Part shown: one piece after another, positions 21,040 through 33,353 of the stretch
Layout of the letters: every line of letters begins with the position of its first letter
Numbering within the stretch: position 1 is the stretch's first letter
Program-made: the position numbers and the translations under genes
Notes under the pieces: model-generated
Seen by the model: the letters and a program-made list of their open reading frames with translations, nothing else
Database searches by the model: none
Told to the model about the DNA's origin: nothing
Assembly (NCBI GenBank): GCA_019426215.1
Contig: CM033403.1
Location: 3,301,001 to 3,365,000, forward strand
Direction: 5' to 3'
Source: Buddleja alternifolia
Lineage: Eukaryota; Streptophyta; Magnoliopsida; Lamiales; Scrophulariaceae
DNA: 64,000 bases

Positions 21040-21840
21040 TATTGATATCGATATCGGGGTAGTAAATTTACGAAAATTTCTATGGATATTTCGGGGATAT
21101 TTAAATTTCGGTTTCGATTTCAAAGAAATCATGGAAATTTATAGAAATACTTGAAAATTTACAATAAAACTTTGTGTAACTTTAAATATCATAATTATGC
21201 ATTTTTTACATTAATAACATTCCACGTATGATACATGCATAATGAATCTTGTTAAATAGAATAACTGAAACTTACTGTAAAAAATATGAAATAATGGTAG
21301 TAAAATGATAATGAAATATCATAACAACTTCATTAAAATAAAGTGTACCACCATTTTAGTAAAAATTATTATTCAAACCACATAAAGCTTCTAAGAAATT
21401 TTTTATGAGATCTTATTAAAAAAAAAAAACTTTTTTTCAGACTCGAATTTTTATTAACTTATTGCCTAATATCACTTTCAAATTCATATTTAAATTTATT
21501 GTTTATTGGTTTACATATTTGGTCATTTATTATCTTTTTTTTAATATGAATGATCATTTGACCCTAATTTTTAACTATAAAATATTTTAAAAAATAAATA
21601 TTATTTTAAATTTCGGGAAATTTCGGGTTTCAGTCAAAATTTCGATGGATATTTGACAAAAAATATTTTAAATTTCGGGAAATTTCGACAAAAATTTTGG
21701 GAAACTTCGGGTTTCGGTTGAAATTTTGGAAGATATTCTGCAAAATTAGATCGAAAGTTCGATTTCATTTCGAAACCCCCGGAAACCCAAAATTTCGACC
21801 AAAGTTTTGAAGTTTCGGGCAAAATTTAAGACCCTGGTCA
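21040..21840. repeat. degenerate repeat rich in AAATTTCGG motifs
   Basis: Both ends are packed with variants of AATTTCGGGAAATTTCGG and GATATCG. The middle is plain AT-rich sequence. This looks like a non-autonomous dispersed repeat, but I could not define terminal inverted repeats or a target duplication. Confidence 0.4.
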
Positions 21841-21858
21841 CTATAAAATATATAAGTT

Positions 21859-22104
21859 CACTACAATAAAATAAGACATTGGTGACAAAACATCAAGTGA
21901 CAATGTCAAAGTTAACTAACTGTAAATTTTTATTAACAAAAAATTATGTTTTGCCACAAGAATACATTTTACATGTTTATACTGACAAAATTCATATAGA
22001 AGTTGTAATTTTGGATAATTAGTATCATTTATTATATATATCTAGCGACAATTTTAATGTTGTAACCTCAAATTTTGTCACTAATATTACTTTTAGTTGT
22101 AGAG
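21859..22104. mobile_element. CACTA-like MITE
   Basis: Starts CACTACAATAAAATAAG and ends with TTTTAGTTGTAG, the reverse of a CTACAACTAAAA start. The subterminal GGTGACAAAA is mirrored by TTTTGTCACT. The terminal CACTACAA is the signature of En/Spm (CACTA) transposons. About 246 bp with no coding capacity. A clean 3-bp target duplication is not obvious. Confidence 0.5.
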
Positions 22105-22755
22105 CTTACTTTTTGCCTTAGTGATCTAAGAAACACAAACATATGATTGTCACTGATATTAATAAGGGGGTTGATCAAGGACTCTGTATTTTGTTAAAGA
22201 CACTCCACATTATTTTTAAATTGACTAATTTGACTATAATGCCGTTCAACGTATCGTATAGAATTCTTATTAATATTAAAAGGGGATCTGAATAATCACT
22301 ACTATATAAACTTTGAAGAAGGGTTTAAATTCTTTTTTGTATAAATATTACCAAATAAAATTGTGTTTTTTCACAAGCATCTTTTTAGAAATAAAAAAAA
22401 TATTTTTAATTAGTGTAATAAGACTAATCATCTTTTCATGGATATTCAAACCCCAATATGATTTTATGGAACTCGTTAAATGATATGTATTGCTCATTTG
22501 CTCCATAGTAAATATCAGAATTTCTTTTTTGAATATTGAAAATTAATATAACATCAAAAACCTAAAAATTACCAAAAAAAATAATAATCGTTAGATCATA
22601 TTACAGTGAGTTAGTATTGATTAACTCAATTTGTCCACCTAAAATAATAGCTAATTTTATTTTTTTTGTTAAATTTAATGAAAAGATAATTGTCATTTTT
22701 GTCCAAAATAAAATAACATATATCCTAATTTAGTTCTAAATAAATAAGTTAAAAT
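22105..22755. other. AT-rich spacer without recognisable feature
   Basis: I see no gene, terminal repeat or tandem structure here. Confidence 0.4.
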
Positions 22756-22779
22756 TTTACCACCCAACCCAACACAAAT

Positions 22780-22910
22780 ATGTGGTGCCATCACCGGCGA
22801 CACCTCTGAATACGACCACCACCGTCGTCGGCGACACCTCCGAATACGACCACCACCATCGCTAGCTCCACCTCCGACAACAACCACCATCGTCGCCGGC
22901 ACCACCTTCT
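22780..22910. repeat. GC-rich short tandem repeat (CCACCACCGTCG type)
   Basis: About three diverged copies of a roughly 35-bp unit containing GGCGACACCTC, GAATACGACCACCACC and CGTCG. It stands out from the AT-rich surroundings. It could be a captured gene fragment, because the opposite strand is open for about 70 codons rich in Gly, Val and Arg, but no domain is recognised. Confidence 0.5.
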
Positions 22911-23047
22911 ATCCTCAACATCTAGTATGATTAAAGCTAACTAGAATTATGGTTACATCTATGATGAAGTATGGTTAAAGTACACTTGACGTATGTATAC
23001 ACTAAAGATGAAGTATAGATAATGAGAACATGATGTATGATTGTTAT

Positions 23048-23755
23048 AAACTATTGACAAATTTAAGCGTAAGTTTGAAGTCAAATCTGTTTTATACTAG
23101 ACTTTTTTGATATTATGTGATACATTTATGGAAATCCCTGTGTCTACTATGAAAGAAAAAAATGGTTCATGATTCGAAGCATTGTACAATATGTTATGGA
23201 CTTTCTCGTGAAGTCACGCAAAACTGTCAATAAATTTAAGTTTATGTTTGAAGCCAAATCTGTTTTATACTAGAACTTTTTTGATAATGTGTAATACATT
23301 TTTGGAAAGCTCTATGTGTTTACTATGAAACATAAAAACTATTTTATGATTTTGAGCATTTTACAATACGTTATGGACTTTATCGTGAAATCGCGCAAAA
23401 CTGTCAATAAATTTAAGCTTACGTTTGAAACCAAATCTTTTTTTATACTAGACCTTTTTTGATAATGTGTCATATATTTATAGAAATCCCTATGTGTCTA
23501 CTATTAATTTCAAAAATTTACTTATGATTTTGAGCATTGTAAAATATGTTATGGATTTTCTCGTGAAGTCGCTCAAAATTATCAATAAATATAAGCTTAT
23601 GTTTGAAGAAAAACCTATTTTATAATAGATATTTCTTGATAATATGTCATATATTTTTGGAAATCCCAATGTGTCTACTTGGAAAGTAAAAAATTATTAT
23701 AACTTTGAGCATTGTACAATGCGTTATGGACTTTCTCGTGATGTTAATGGTATAC
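23048..23755. repeat. tandem repeat, about 177-bp unit, four diverged copies
   Basis: The marker AAATTTAAG (with variants) recurs at 23059, 23232, 23409 and 23587, giving periods of 173, 177 and 178 bp. Each unit also has a TTTATACTAGAC-like box and a GTTATGGACTTT box. Copies differ from each other substantially. Confidence 0.8.
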
Positions 23756-24329
23756 TAGATGATTTGTATTTTACATTTTTGATTATATGAAGTTAAAGCA
23801 TAAAGTATGAGACTTCATGATATCACGATGTAATGCCGTTTGAGTGAAAAAGACAAAAAAAATAAACAATACATCATTTTCATTGTAACCATACGTTATT
23901 TGATATGTAGTAATATGTCGATTCATATGTAATAATACAATATTTTATATGTAACCATACGTAAATTATTATATATTAATACATCATTTTATATGTAATA
24001 ATACGTCAATGTATACGTAACCATACATCATTTGATATGTAATAATATGTCAATTCATATGTAATAATACAACATTTAATATGTAATAATAAGTCAATTC
24101 ATATTTAATAATACGACATTTTATGTGTAACCATACGTCTTTGATATGTAATAATATGTCGATTCATATGTAATAGTACAGTATTTTATATGTAACCATA
24201 CGTCAATTAGTATATAGTAATACGTTATTTATATTTAATAATACGTCAATGTATATGTAACCATACTTCATTTGATATGTAATAATATGTCAATTCATAC
24301 GTAATAATACAACATTTAATATGTAATAA

Positions 24330-26879
24330 TGTCACACCCCAATTTTCAGCCCTGAAAGGGGCCTAAACTAAAAGCGTGAACCTTTTAATAAAGTAGCTCA
24401 ATCCAAAATTTGACACACTTTCAACAATTTATCTAGTAGGGTCGCAGCCCTAACAATGTCAACCAAACATATAAGTGAACTTACTATCAATGATTCAATC
24501 TGCAATATTCACCTCTAGGATTGTCAATGTCTATACTCATGATCCTCCAAGCCAGTCTCATTTCTCAACTCACCTCTAAATGAAAGAAAAAAAGGTGAAA
24601 TACGTAAGCAAAGGCTTAGTGAGCGCTAGTGTTCGTGTGAAAGATGCTTAAAATAGTTTTTTGACCCAAAATCATAAGTTAATGAGGTGAAATCAATAAT
24701 ACTTTCTATTTTTCAGAAAATCATTGAAATAGTTAAAATGACATTTGCGTTCATGATAGCAGTTGAGCACTAGGTGAAATGACATCAAAACTTTAGTATA
24801 AACACTTGGTATATGCATTCATTCAATAGGCAGTTACAGTAAACTTTACATTGCACATTTAAGCAGTAGGGGGCCATGTTAGCAGTAGTATCTCGTCCGA
24901 TGACTTTGCTCATAGCACTTTGGGTCCCGCTGCTTCGTCTTTGTCACCCCTGAACAATCGGCTTAAAAGCCATCGCCTTATGCCTCCCTACTTAGGCTCG
25001 CGAAGCCCGTTTGGTCATATCTCGGGTATGCCACAATTCAATTCCTGCGACCCACTCACCCTCAGAACACTCCGTCTTTAGGTGTTGAGATTTGGCCGTG
25101 GATAGCGGGAACCGTTTTAAGACTGCAGGCCCGTGCCTGTCCAGCCGAACCCTAGCCCTATCCACACCCGACACTCAACCATATATAATATGCAATCACA
25201 TAGATTCACATTTGATGCAATTGTGGCCTTTTGGCTCATCATACCATAATTAGTCAATTTCATTGAATAAGTGTCAAACGTCTGTTGAAGATATACTTTC
25301 TTGGAAATCATTTTCTCTAAATATGCATTTAAAACGATTCATGACTTTGGAAAAATGTACAATGCAATGGTTTAGAAAAAGTACTTTTGATATTATTTGA
25401 AAAATATTGAAATTCATTAATTTGATAGTGGTAAAACCACGACAAATTGCATATAAATATATATAGGACGTAGTAAAACTTCCTTCCAGTTTTGAAAGAC
25501 ATATAAATATAGTTTTGCGAGGCAACTTACCTTATCTAATCGAATACCAAAGCTCAAGTCCAGAATTTGAGTGACGCTCAACCTATCTCGTAAGTGTAAT
25601 TACCTATTCCAAATAACTATATTCATCAATATGATCATAACATCAACTTGATTGATAATAACCAAATACGATACGGTTAATCTCGAATAAGCAAAGGTCC
25701 AGGAAAAATATATTAATCAACACTTACCCATCTACAAATACACCATAAAATTGATTTGGATCGGTCAAAATTTACTTCTAAGCCATGGACAAGACTACAC
25801 AAGATAATCCCATCGTGCGCCTCCTTCTACCTTCGTGCGTCCTCACCGTTACCATTCTTTGTTCTTCCATTTACCATGACAACGAACACGAAATTTACAT
25901 GTATAGGTTCACAAAAATATCAGCTTTATCACCACGTAAATATTATCTCAAAACCCGCTCGAGAAAAGGGTGAATCGGTCCTTCAAAGTTGATCTCCCAA
26001 AAATGCCAATTTCGATATATCTTGGAACCTTGTAACCAAATCCACTTTTCAGCTACCTTACACCATGGCTTTGGCAATTCTTAAACCTATCAATATCTAC
26101 ACTCACAGTAGTTTCCAATGGTAGCCTTGCATGAGCAATCGGGCCACAAAAAGGGTGATTTCCAGGAAAAAGAATATGTAAGAATATTTCTGGAATTGGT
26201 AATTGGGTACTGGCAGTGGTACTTAAATGATAATCCTGGACATTTAAATGCACTTCTTTCAAAAAAATCTACCATTACATGTATGTACACTAAATGCGCT
26301 ATCTAATAACGGTCATGGTTAAACAATTAGACAATAAAAAGGAATAATTCAGGCCCAAGTAAAATGAATGACAGATTCGGCCTAAAAACAGGGGCAGTGG
26401 TAGTGATGTTTTAGCTACCAGTTCTGGGGTATTTCCTTAATCAAAACTAACAAAACTCACCAGTAACATCATCTACACGAAGATATCTTTCCAATGGTGG
26501 CATTGCATGAGTGATCCGCCTAATGGAGGATATGCTTTTGGCAAAGGAAACTGGAGGTATGTCGCTAGAATTAAAAACAGGGCGCATGATGTGGTGTTTG
26601 CATGTCCAATTCTGGAAATCTATTGAACCACTTATCAAAGTATCGATTCATATTATTGTTCCTTGTCTTCTTAGGATGAGTTTGATCTAAAGAACTCCAA
26701 AATCGGACATTATACGGTTCCTCAAAACCTTAAAATACAACTATTGCCAGTGCTGGAAATTTCTGTGCGAAAATTGCTTGGAAAAATATGGTTTCTATGT
26801 AGTGGGTTGAGCTTTCTCTTTCCATGGCTCTCTTAAACGGTTTTTGTAGATGAAAAGAGATGAAAATTGGGGCGTGACA
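24330..26879. mobile_element. solo LTR, probably Ty3/gypsy Tekay/Del type
   Basis: Starts TGTCACACCCCAATTTTCA and ends TGAAAATTGGGGCGTGACA, so it has TG...CA ends inside an 18-19 bp imperfect inverted repeat. AATAA flanks both sides (24325-24329 and 26880-26884), a 5-bp target duplication. At 2.55 kb and without coding sequence it fits a solo LTR. The TGTCAC.CCCC start is common in Tekay/Del LTRs (from memory). The flanking repeat is AATAA-rich, so the duplication alone is weak. Confidence 0.65.
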
Positions 26880-26907
26880 AATAATACGTGAATTCATAGG
26901 TAATAAT

Positions 26908-27695
26908 CTAGGTTGCACGGATACGGACACGGCGACACGGATTTTCAAAAATTTTAAGATACGACATGGCAAGGATACGGCTATATATAATAATTAATAA
27001 TATATATTATAATGCATATATTATTATATAATACATACATAAATATTTAAACATTAATAATGCACCAAAGTGAAACAATTGGCTATTTTCCACTCAACTC
27101 AAAATGTAATTTCAACCTTCTTACTTAAATAATAGTCCCACAAGAGCAATCAATCAGTTTATTTGGAGAAAAAGACAATAGAAAATCAGTAAATGTTTCT
27201 TAGGCATTTTATCAAACACTTGGAAGTAGAATGCATATTTATGACTTTCACACAAAATGTTTACAATAAGATCTTAAAATGTTTAAATTTACCTTATACG
27301 GTGCACTTGCAGCAAAAAAATTGATGTAATCGAGCAAAAAATCGATCCAAAGTGTGAAGAAATAGGATGAAGGAACAAGGGTTTTTGTCTTCTACTAGGA
27401 TGTTGCTGCCTGCTGCCTTTCATCCGCCCCTTTTGTTTTAACTTTTAATTAGGAAGAATTTACAATTTCAGCCCCTCAAAGATTCGAAAATGGTAAAAAA
27501 GACACCGCCGTGTCCTAAACGTGTCGCACACGGGTGTAGCCGTGTCCGACACCGTGTCCCTTTTTTTGAATTTAATTGACAGCCACGCCGTGTGGCGCGT
27601 CGGACATGTATCCGAGCTGTGTCCGAGGCGTATCCGTGTCCCCCAAGTGTCCGACACTGCATTTCGTGAATTTTAGGAGTATCCGTGCATCATAG
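26908..27695. mobile_element. hAT-like non-autonomous element
   Basis: Terminal inverted repeats CTAGGTTGCACGGATAC and CTATGATGCACGGATAC flank 788 bp. GTAATAAT occurs on both sides (26900-26907 and 27696-27703), an 8-bp duplication as in hAT insertions. Subterminal regions carry repeated GGACACGG/CCGTGTCC motifs. No transposase. The duplicated octamer also occurs in the host minisatellite, so it is only supporting evidence. Confidence 0.55.
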
Positions 27696-29570
27696 GTAAT
27701 AATACGATATTTTATATATAACCATACGTCATTTGATATGTAATAGTATGTCGATTCATTTGTAATACTACAATATTTAATATGTAATCATACGTCAATT
27801 GGTATATAGTAATACATCATTTATATGTAATAATACGTCAATGTATATGTAACCTTACGTCATTTGATATGTAATAATATCTAAATTCATACGTAATAAT
27901 ACAACATTTACTGTGTAATAATACGTCAATTCATATGTAGTAATACGATATTTTATATATAATCATACGTCATTTGGTAGGTAATAATATGTCGATTCAT
28001 ATGTAATAATACAGTCTTTTATATGTAACCATACTTCAATTGGTATATAATAATACATCATTTATATGTTATAATGCGTCAATGTATTTTTAGCCATACG
28101 TCATGTGATATGTAATGATATGTCGATTCATATGTAACAATACGGTATTTTATATATAACCATATGTCCTTTGATATGTAATAACATGTCAATTCATATG
28201 TAATAATACATCATTTAATATGTAATAATAAGTCAATTAATATTTAATAATACGACATTTTATGTGTAACCATACGTCATTTGATATGTAATAATATGTC
28301 GATTCATATGTAATAGTACAGTATTTTATATGTAACCATACGTCAATTAGTATACAGTAATACATCATTTATATGTAATAATACGTCAATGTATATGTAA
28401 CCATACGTCATTTGATACGTAATAATATGTCAATTCATACGTAATAATACAACATTTAATATGTAATAATACGATATTTTATATATAACCATACGTCATT
28501 TGATATGTAATAATATGTCGATTCATATGTAATAATACAGTATCTTATGTGTAACCATACGTCAATTGGTATATAATAATACATCATATATATGTAATAC
28601 TGCGTCAATGTATACGTAACCATACGTCATTTGATATGTAATAATATGTCAATTCATATGTAACAATACGGAATTTAATATGTAATAATACGTCAATTTA
28701 TATGTAATAATACGACTTTTTATATGTAACCATACATCATTTGATATGTAATAATATATCAATTTCAAATGTAGGATTACGGCATTTAATAAGTAATAAT
28801 ACATATATTTGTATGTAATAATACGATATTTTATATGTAACCATACATCATTTGATATGTAATAATATGAAAATTTATATGTAATAGTACGGCATTTAAT
28901 ATTTAATAATACGTCAATTCATATGTAATAATACGACATTTTAAATGTAACCATACATCATTGTATATGTAATTATACATCAACTTATATGTAATCGTAT
29001 GTCATTTAATATGTAATAATAAGGCAATTCTTATGTAATAATACGACATTTCATATATAGTAATAAGTCATTGTATATTCATCATATTAATTGTAACAAT
29101 ACATATTTACTTGTAATGATAAGTTGGATTATTGTTAAAGATATGTCAAAAATAAACAATATTAAATATGTATACTCAAGAGTATAAATATCTCATAACC
29201 ATAAATTCTTACACATAAAGTCAAGTGATAACTAGTAGTAGTATGGATATACATAATGTTTGGTATATCTATTTAATGCATATTTTGCTCCAAGTATGTT
29301 GTTTAATGCACATTCATGACAAAATAATTATTATTAAATATATAACATGCCTAAGTATAATCATGTGTATGAGTATCTCAAAACTACAAACTCATACGAA
29401 AAGTCAAATGATCACTACTAGTAGTATATGTGAACATTTACTTTTGGAAACACAAAGTAATACTAGTTAGTGAAAAAATGTATATTGAATTATATTAAAT
29501 GCATAATTTATTAGATATATGTGAACAATGAACATTGACGTAACATTTAGTTTTAGGGTATGTGGTGTCA

Positions 29571-29630
29571 TAGGGTTTAGGGGTTATGATTTAGGGTTTA
29601 GGGTTTAAGGTTTAGGGTTTAGGGGTAAGT
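29571..29630 (+). repeat. interstitial telomere-like repeat
   Basis: Several TTTAGGG units with variants (TTTAGGGG, TTTAAGG) lie in one short run. TTTAGGG is the usual plant telomere repeat. Confidence 0.75.
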
Positions 29631-30300
29631 ATTATTACATATGAAATGATATATTGTTACAACTAAAAGGATGTATTAATAATTATAAAGGCAGTATGTC
29701 AACATTTAAGATGACATATTATTTTAATAAAAACAACGTACGTGTATAATTGAACGACATATGTGTATAATCTAATGACGTATGTGTGTAGTCTAATGAC
29801 GTACCTGGCCAAATAAGTTGACGTATTAGCATATATAAATTATATATTTTAAATGACGTATTTGAACAGCAAACCAAAGTATTAGTACATATGAAATGAT
29901 GTATTATTACAATTAAAAGGATAAAGGTCGTATGTCAACATTTAAGATGGCGTATTATTCTAATAAGAACAACTTACGTGTATAATCTAACGATGTATAT
30001 GTATAGTCTAATGACGTACGTGTGTAATCTTCTAATGACGTACATTGTCAAATAAGTTGACATATTAGTATATATAAATTATGCATTTTCAATGACGTAT
30101 TTCAACAACAAACCAAAGTATTAGTACATATGAAATGATCTATTATTACAACTAAAAGGATGTGTTAATAAATATAAAGGTTGTATGTCACCATTTAAGA
30201 TGATATATTATTTTAATAAAAATGACGTACTTGTATAATTTAACGATGTATGTATATGTCTAATGTTACGTGTATAATTTAACGATATACGTGTATATAC
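29630..30300. repeat. tandem repeat, about 245-bp unit, nearly three copies
   Basis: The start TATTAxTACATATGAAATGAT recurs at 29630, 29880 and 30119 (periods 250 and 239). Units are rich in GACGTAC and GACGTAT motifs. The third copy is cut off where copia copy B begins. Confidence 0.8.
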
Positions 30301-30486
30301 CCAAGTGCTTATGACCAATGCAAAGAAAGCCATTTCTAGTCAATTTTCACTTTATAATAAAGTTATCCTTTTAAGGTTGCCCCTAAAATTAACAACTTAT
30401 TAATATTTTCTTTGAAATATTTGAAACGTAAAATAAGGTATATTCGCCCTAAATTTTATGCCTATAAAGTATGATGTTTTGAATGA

Positions 30487-31735
30487 TCAAACATTTAAAT
30501 CAATCATACCTAATTCACTTCTCAAAGTGAGAAATCGTTGTTCGTTGAGCGCTTTGGTGAAGATATCTGCCAATTGTTTTTCTGTGCCAATAAATTGCAT
30601 GGAGGTATCTTTTTTTTGAACATGGTCATGAAGAAAATGGTAGCGAATGCCAATTTGTTTAATTCTAGAATGTAGAACAGGATTTTGAGTCATGGCTAGG
30701 GCGCTTTGATTATCGCAATGAATAGGGGTTGGACCTAGGATTATACCATAATCTCTAAGTTGTTGCCTCATCCATAAAATTTGTGCGCAACAACTTCCTG
30801 CAGCTACATACTCAGCTTCAGCTGTAGAGGTAGCTATTGATTGTTGTTTCTTACTATGACATGAAATTAGTCTATCACCTAGAGATTGACATGTACCATT
30901 TGTACTTTTTCTATCTCCTTTGCATCCTGCAAAATCTGCATCTGAATAACCAATTAGTTCAAAAGGAGAGTTTCTTGGATACCATAAGCCCACATTTTGT
31001 GTGCCTTTTAGGTATTTAAGGATTCTCTTGGCAGCAATTAAGTGTGATTATCTAGATCAGCTTGAAAGCGTGCACGCATGTATACTGAAAACATAATATC
31101 AGGTCTAGTAGCGGTAAGATAAAGATGTGATCCAATGATACCTCTATAATTTGTGATATCAATTTTCTTCCCACTTTCATCTTTATCTAACTTAAGCGTT
31201 TGGCTCATTGGAATTTTTGTAAAAGATGCATCTTCCATACCAAATTTCTTAATCATGTCTCGAGTATATTTAGTTTGTTTATTAAATATGCCATTAGGGA
31301 GTTGTTTAACTTGTAATCCTAAGAAGAAAGTTAATTCACCCATCATGCTCATTTCAAATTGATCTTGCATCATTTTTGAAAATTTCTCACACAATCGCTT
31401 ATTAGTAGATCCGAATATAATATCATCAACATAAATTTGGACTAAGAGAATATCTCATTATGGGTAATTTTAAATAACGTTGTGTCAACGCTGCCTTTTG
31501 AAAAGACTTTACCTATAAGGAAGATAGAAAGAGTGTCATACCATACTCTTGGTGCTTGTTTGAGGCCATAGAGTTCCTTATCCAATTCGTAGACCATACT
31601 TTTCCCATGGTTGTTGATGAATTCTGGTGGTTGCTCCACATATACTTCTTCTTGGAGTTTACCATTCAGGAATGCACTCTTCACATCCATTTGATATACT
31701 GTAAACTTGTTGAATGCAGCAAACACTAGAAACAT
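30487..31735 (-). pseudogene. copia B pol, RT and RNase H
   Basis: RT part: VYQMDVKSAFLNG and YGLKQAPRVWYD, then a frameshift near 31440 and QIYVDDIIFG on the next piece (about 31410-31440). The thumb/connection region (FFLGLQVKQLP) is present here and missing from copy A. RNase H retains YSDADFAG, TAEAEY, HCDNQSA and QLADIFTK, ending GMIDLNV at 30487. At least two frameshifts separate the pieces (about 31020-31040 and 31440). Confidence 0.85.
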
Positions 31736-32305
31736 CCGAATCGCTTCAAGACGGGCTACTGGGGCATAAGTTTTATCAAAGTCAATACCCTCTTCTTAAC
31801 AATAACCCTAAGCGACTAATCTGGCTTTGTTCTTATAACAATACTATTTTCGTCCATTTTGTTCCTGGAAACCCATCTAGTCCCAATAACTCCTTGGTGA
31901 GTTGGTCTTGGTACTAGTGTCTAAACCTTACTACGCGCAAATTAGTTAAGCTCCTCTTGCATAGCTTCTACCCAACTTGAATCGTTAAGCGCTTCATCCA
32001 CTTTCTTTGGCTCCATTTGAGATAGGAAACTTGCAAAGATGACCTCATAGCGTCCCTAGTTTTAACAGGTGCTCCAATATCTCCAATTACTAGTTCTGCT
32101 AGATGGTCTCTGAGCCATTTTCGATCTGGTTGGAACGGGTTGAGAGACGCTTGATTATCAATCACTTGACTCTCATTTGTCTCTTGCGCAGTCGCTTCAA
32201 CATTCACGGTTCCAATTTTCTCTTGATGATTATTCTCTTCATGATCATCAGCGTTTCTTGCAATATCATCATTTATAACCTCACGAGTAACCTTAGGATT
32301 GGGCA
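31736..32305 (-). pseudogene. copia B pol, integrase C-terminal linker to RT start
   Basis: Acidic linker with DDHEENNHQEKIG, then a run to the RT N-terminus that resembles copy A (10000-10600). It changes frame more than once and has stops near 31798 and 31922 on the reverse strand. No independent function is suggested. Confidence 0.6.
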
Positions 32306-33298
32306 CAAAGATCTCATCATCCTCATCAACATCACTATCATGACCAAGATTGATTTGGGACGCTGTTGGGCAAGATCCTCAATCCCTACATCATCAACAT
32401 TTACCTTACTCGGTTCTTGGTTAGCATCATCAAACACAACATGAATGGATTCTTCAACCCTCGATTTGATCTTATTTAGAATGTGAAAACTCTTTCCATT
32501 TTTGGCATAGCCTAGAACGATTCCCTTATCCACTTTAGGATCAAATGTCTTTAGATTGTGGGATCCATTGTTATGAATGAAATATTTTGAACCAAATACA
32601 TGAAAGTATGAAACGTTAAGCTTACGTCCCTTCCACAACTCATATGGAGTCTTTTCATGTTTCTTGTTGATCATACACCGGTTCTGAGTGTAGCAAGCGG
32701 CATTGACTGCTTCGGTCCAAAACCTTTGAGGCAGCTTGGACTTGGCTAACATTGTCCTAGCGGCTTCTTTAAGCGTTTTGTTTAGTCGCTCGGAAACTCC
32801 ATTTTGTTGAGGTGTTCTAGGCGCAGAATACTCATGAAGTATTCCAACATTTGTACAAAACTTCTCAACAATATGGTTAGTAAATTCAGTTCCTCTGTCG
32901 CTTCTAATTCTTGTCACCTTTAGATCTTTCAAAGTTTGTAATTGATGAATTAGCACTGTGAGTTTGACACTAGTTTCATCTTTGGAAGCTAAATATTCTA
33001 CCCATGTATAGCATGTGAAATCATCAACTATTACTAGTGAATACTTTTTACCACTAACACTCATGATTTGAATAGGACCAAACAAATCTAAATGCAATAG
33101 TTCAATGATTCTAGACGTAGATAGATGAGGTTTCTTCTTAAAAGATGATTTAACTTGTTTACCCATGTGACATGCATCACATAAGCGATTTTTATGAAAG
33201 GAACCTTTAGGTAATCCCTCTACAAGATTTAGCGATATTAATTGAGAGATTGGCTTAAAGTTGAGGTGATTCATTTTTCTATGCCATAACCAACCCAA
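32306..33298 (-). pseudogene. copia B integrase
   Basis: Open from GWLWHRKMNH to the acidic tail. The HHCC finger (HRKMNH, CDACHMG) and the catalytic triad are visible: D in LDLFGP, D in RSDRGTEF and E in NGVSERLN. About 20-25 bp of coding sequence is lost between this frame and the protease piece. It would insert cDNA if joined to an intact pol, which it is not. Confidence 0.85.
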
Positions 33299-33353
33299 GT
33301 TTGTTATCTATTGTTGAACCCCAATCTACTAAATAAACATTATTTGTTCTCTT

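Larger units (their letters stand above)
23860..29090. repeat. large AT-rich minisatellite built on TATGTAATAATACGTCA
   Basis: Many variants of a short unit such as ATATGTAATAATACGTC and ATATGTAACCATACGTC occupy 23880-24329 and 27696-29070, with a stub at 26880-26907. Units are arranged in a longer higher-order order, for example TTTGATATGTAATAATATGTC recurs at intervals of roughly 100-240 bp. The array is split by a solo LTR and by a hAT-like element. No coding sequence. Confidence 0.85.

Noticed and set aside
22693..22905. 70-codon frame rich in Gly, Val and Arg on the minus strand
   Set aside because: Produced by a short GC-rich tandem repeat; no domain or start context.
24890..25170. tRNA-like or gene-like GC-rich stretch within the solo LTR
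   Set aside because: No cloverleaf could be traced and the open frames are short; it is LTR sequence.
23860..29090. Possible CRISPR-like array because of regular short repeats
   Set aside because: Units are variable, contiguous and lack unique spacers; the context is plant chromosomal repeats.
29571..29630. True chromosome end
   Set aside because: Only a few degenerate TTTAGGG units, flanked on both sides by long non-telomeric sequence.
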